Source: Alphaproteobacteria bacterium UBA6544 (GTDB lineage: Bacteria > Pseudomonadota > Alphaproteobacteria > UBA8366). From it: a stretch of DNA of 8,299 bases. Numbering within the stretch: the first letter of the stretch is position 1; each line of letters opens with the position of its first letter. Positions 6,380-8,299 of the stretch are shown here, one piece after another. Where the stretch lies: NCBI GenBank assembly GCA_002434595.1, contig DJKK01000306.1:1-8299 (forward strand), given 5' to 3'. Made by a program: the position numbers and the translations under genes. The notes under the pieces were generated by a model. The model did no database searches and was not told where the DNA came from. It saw only the letters and a list, made by a program, of their open reading frames with translations.

Positions 6380-7411
6380 CTATTCCGTTGAAGACCGCAC
6401 CAGGGGCAGAACGTTCTCGCCGAGCAGACGGATGGTGCGCTGAACAATCCCCTGTTCCATACCCAGCCACTGAACCCGCGCAACAAGGCGGGTAAAGTGC
6501 GTAGCCTCGCGTAAGGCAAGCAATTGTTCAGCACATTCTTCCGGTGAACCGATAATAACCCGCCCGGCAATCAATTCCTCCAGATCCAATTGTTCTTTGT
6601 TGGCACCGACGGGTCCTGTAAAGAGACCCCATTGCCCGAAAATCCGGTAGCTCGCTTCGAGAAAAGGGCCCGCATCGCGAAGTGCCGTGGCTCGATCCTC
6701 GGCCACAACAATATTTCGCAAGAGGGGGAATGCGTTGGGACGCGGCTTGCCTAGCTCCGCGAGGCGGTCCTGGAAGACACCGGCCTGTTTGGTGATTACA
6801 TCACCGACAAGATGGGACGACGCTACCCAACTGTCGCCGAGAGACGTATCAGCAAGATCCGCCGCGCGCGCTACCGCTTTGGCGACACTGCCGCCATACC
6901 ACATGGCCGGTCGCGGCCGCTGCACCGGCTTAAGGGAAAGCTTGAGACCGTCCGCATTAAAGTGTTGCCCCTTGAAGTCTACCTCGTCTTCCGAAAACAA
7001 GCGCTGAATCAAGGTCAGACTTTCGATGTAACGGGAAATACGCCGCTTATAGTCGAGGTCCAAAATCTTGAACTCGCCCTCAGTCCAGCCCGGTGCGACG
7101 CCGAGGATCAGCCGACCTCCGGAAACGACATCAAGATAGGCCGCCTGTTGGGCCACATGCAGTGGATGGAACAGAGGCAATATCAACATGCTCGTCGCAA
7201 GTGACATCCCTTCTGCGACAGGTGCCAGACTGGTCAGCAGTTCCAGTGGCGGGAACCATGCCGACGAACCATAAGACAGATGCATGCCGACAGCGACGCC
7301 ATCGAAACCGACGTCTCGCGCGGCGCGCACCTGATCCGCGTGTTCGCCAAACCGATGCGTCAGGTCATCACCGTGTTTATGTTCGGCATTGATGAACAAC
7401 GTCAAATCCAT
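6380..7411 (-). CDS. LLM class (luciferase-like) flavin-dependent monooxygenase
   Basis: This is a complete 343-residue protein with a bacterial luciferase-type TIM barrel, which uses reduced FMN or F420 in monooxygenase or oxidoreductase reactions. Typical segments in order are MDLTLFINAE at the first strand and GFDGVAVGMHLSYG (35-48), where these proteins often have an active-site His. Then come TSMLILPLFHPLHVAQQ (73-89), DVVSGGRLILGVAPGW (94-109), MWYGGS (170-175) near the flavin phosphate site, and VIIGSPEECAEQL (285-297). No signal peptide is seen. The upstream region has GGGAA 8 nt before the ATG, an acceptable binding site. It lies 81 bp downstream of the cupin gene on the same strand and is probably transcribed with it. 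The flavin type and the substrate cannot be settled from sequence alone. Confidence 0.9.
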   Translation of the reverse strand: MDLTLFINAEHKHGDDLTHRFGEHADQVRAARDVGFDGVAVGMHLSYGSSAWFPPLELLTSLAPVAEGMSLATSMLILPLFHPLHVAQQAAYLDVVSGGRLILGVAPGWTEGEFKILDLDYKRRISRYIESLTLIQRLFSEDEVDFKGQHFNADGLKLSLKPVQRPRPAMWYGGSVAKAVARAADLADTSLGDSWVASSHLVGDVITKQAGVFQDRLAELGKPRPNAFPLLRNIVVAEDRATALRDAGPFLEASYRIFGQWGLFTGPVGANKEQLDLEELIAGRVIIGSPEECAEQLLALREATHFTRLVARVQWLGMEQGIVQRTIRLLGENVLPLVRSSTE

Positions 7412-7492
7412 CGCGGAATTCCCATGTGTTGGACGTGGACTCGCATGCCGCGTGGCGCCGCAGTCGCTGACGACGAAAAAAGCACTGTCAAA

Positions 7493-7912
7493 TTATTCAG
7501 CGGCTTCAGCCGTCCCCTCAGGCGCGTCGACGATCTCAGTTTTGAAATTCGCCGGCGAGACAATTTCCAATACCTGGAAATCCTCCGAGCAGGCAATTTC
7601 GCGATGCCTGATACCAGGCCGTTGATTGATGACATCGCCCTTTTGAATGCGGCGAACGCCTTCTCCCTCGTATTCGAACTCGGCCCACCCCTCGAGCACC
7701 ATCACAAACTGGAAATCGCAGTGATGCACATGCCAATGCTGAACTTCGTCGGGGTCGGGCGAGCCCTTCGAGCGGACGATATGGGCGATATAATCGCCGT
7801 TCGTCGAGCTCTTTATGCCAAGGTCCCGATACTCGAAAATTTCGCGCAGCCCCTGTGTCCACACGGCCTCAGAAGCAAGGTTATGTTCGAATTTCCAGTC
7901 TTCCGTCGCCAT
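7493..7912 (-). CDS. Small single-domain cupin protein
   Basis: The 139-residue protein has one cupin barrel. Motif 1 is HWHVHHCDFQFVMVLEG (59-75): His61 and His63 fit the H-x-H-x4-E metal ligands, but Gln68 stands in the Glu position. Motif 2 is GDVINQRPGIRHRE (92-105), with His103 as the third His. Such proteins bind a metal and may be dioxygenases, isomerases or non-enzymatic binders. The Glu-to-Gln change makes the metal and activity uncertain. The start is well supported by AAGGAG 8 nt upstream. The last residues (after about 125) are a low-complexity acidic/Ala tail. It is the first intact gene of a unit with the luciferase-like monooxygenase, which suggests a role in the same oxidative pathway. 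Confidence 0.88.
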   Translation of the reverse strand: MATEDWKFEHNLASEAVWTQGLREIFEYRDLGIKSSTNGDYIAHIVRSKGSPDPDEVQHWHVHHCDFQFVMVLEGWAEFEYEGEGVRRIQKGDVINQRPGIRHREIACSEDFQVLEIVSPANFKTEIVDAPEGTAEAAE

Positions 7913-7920
7913 ACCCGTCT

Positions 7921-7926
7921 CTCCTT
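7921..7926 (-). promoter_or_regulatory. Strong ribosome binding site for the cupin gene
   Basis: On the minus strand AAGGAG stands 8 nt before the ATG at 7912. It is the best Shine-Dalgarno match in the window and supports efficient translation of the cupin. Confidence 0.7.
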
Positions 7927-7967
7927 GGATGCTTGACGATAAACTCTAGAGCCTAACCCGCTAATCG

Positions 7968-8271
7968 CTAGTCGTTCTGCGTGAACCATGCGCGTCGCAT
8001 CTCGATGTCTTCGCGATGGCAGGCGCCAGCCGTAATCCCCAGGTCGGCCTAGCCAAACTCATTGAGCGCCTCGACGATATAGCCACCGTAACGCTTTTTC
8101 GGCGGATTGAGATGCCGCACATCCATCACTATACCCGCAAGACCAGCAGCCTTGCTTGCTCAGCACACATGGGACAGAATTCCAACGAAGTATAACAGTA
8201 AGCGCTTCGAGTTGCGTCGCCCCCAACTTCAATCAAGCGTCGCAGATAGCATCCAATTCGGTGTGGGCCAT
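7968..8271 (-). pseudogene. Unrecognised decayed gene (two in-frame stops, one frame change)
   Basis: From an ATG at 8271 the minus strand reads MAHTELDAICDA, a TGA at 8235-8233, then LKLGATQLEALTVILRWNS and CVLSKQG. Around 8140-8160 the protein-like sequence moves to another frame: AAGLAGIVMDVRHLNPP, then KKRYGGYIVEALNEFG, a TAG at 8051-8049, then ADLGITAGACHREDIEMRRA and WFTQND, ending in TAG at 7970-7968. The segments have normal amino-acid composition for a globular protein and join into about 100 residues if the defects are repaired. I do not recognise the family. The original gene may extend beyond the right edge, since no convincing binding site precedes the ATG. It lies upstream of the cupin on the same strand and may once have belonged to the same operon. 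Confidence 0.45.
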
Positions 8272-8299
8272 CGCGTCGTTGTCGCTTGTCGGACGGTTT

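Noticed and set aside
6350..6380. Possible terminator after the luciferase-like gene
   Set aside because: The arms CACGC and GCGGTG pair only with a bulge, and no T-run follows on the minus strand, so an intrinsic terminator is not supported.
7280..7936. 218-codon open frame on the plus strand
   Set aside because: It is antisense to the cupin gene and the 5' end of the luciferase-like gene, both of which have clear family motifs. It has no ribosome binding site and no family features.

Overview
The window is GC-rich bacterial DNA that looks chromosomal and accessory. Its oxidoreductase content (a GMC flavoprotein, a Baeyer-Villiger-type monooxygenase, a luciferase-like monooxygenase, a cupin) and codon use suggest a proteobacterium, or a similar high-GC environmental bacterium, that degrades organic compounds. 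The sequence alone does not fix the genus. There are no rRNA or tRNA genes, no insertion sequence, no CRISPR array and no phage gene. At least four loci are broken or chimeric, so the region appears to be decaying or recently rearranged.

Layout. Positions 3-428 (+) hold the C-terminal part of an alpha/beta hydrolase cut by the left edge. Positions 520-2136 (+) hold a complete GMC oxidoreductase with a TTG start. It meets, tail to tail with a 53-bp overlap, a long flavin monooxygenase of the Baeyer-Villiger class (4000-2084, -) that has an N-terminal extension of about 100 residues. Upstream of that gene on the same strand lies the strangest ORF (4592-4068, -): its first 40 or so residues are the start of a short-chain dehydrogenase, and the rest is the C-terminal half of a D-2-hydroxyacid dehydrogenase. 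A 158-bp divergent gap with a short inverted repeat separates it from a GpdQ/CpdA-like metallophosphoesterase (4751-5596, +).

From 5597 to about 6320 the minus strand carries remnants of signalling genes: a Ser/Thr-kinase catalytic domain with its HRD, DFG and APE motifs all altered, preceded in another frame by a receiver-like fragment. Then come a luciferase-like flavin monooxygenase (7411-6380, -) and, upstream of it in the same direction, a cupin protein (7912-7493, -) with a strong ribosome binding site. The right edge (8271-7968, -) holds an unrecognised decayed gene with two in-frame stops and a frame change.

How the genes may work together (inference): the GMC enzyme could oxidise an alcohol to a carbonyl, the Baeyer-Villiger enzyme could turn a ketone into an ester or lactone, and the hydrolase could act on the product or on a related substrate. 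The luciferase-like enzyme and cupin look like a two-gene unit for a further oxidative step. No substrate can be named. The metallophosphoesterase and the kinase remnant have no evident link to this chemistry.
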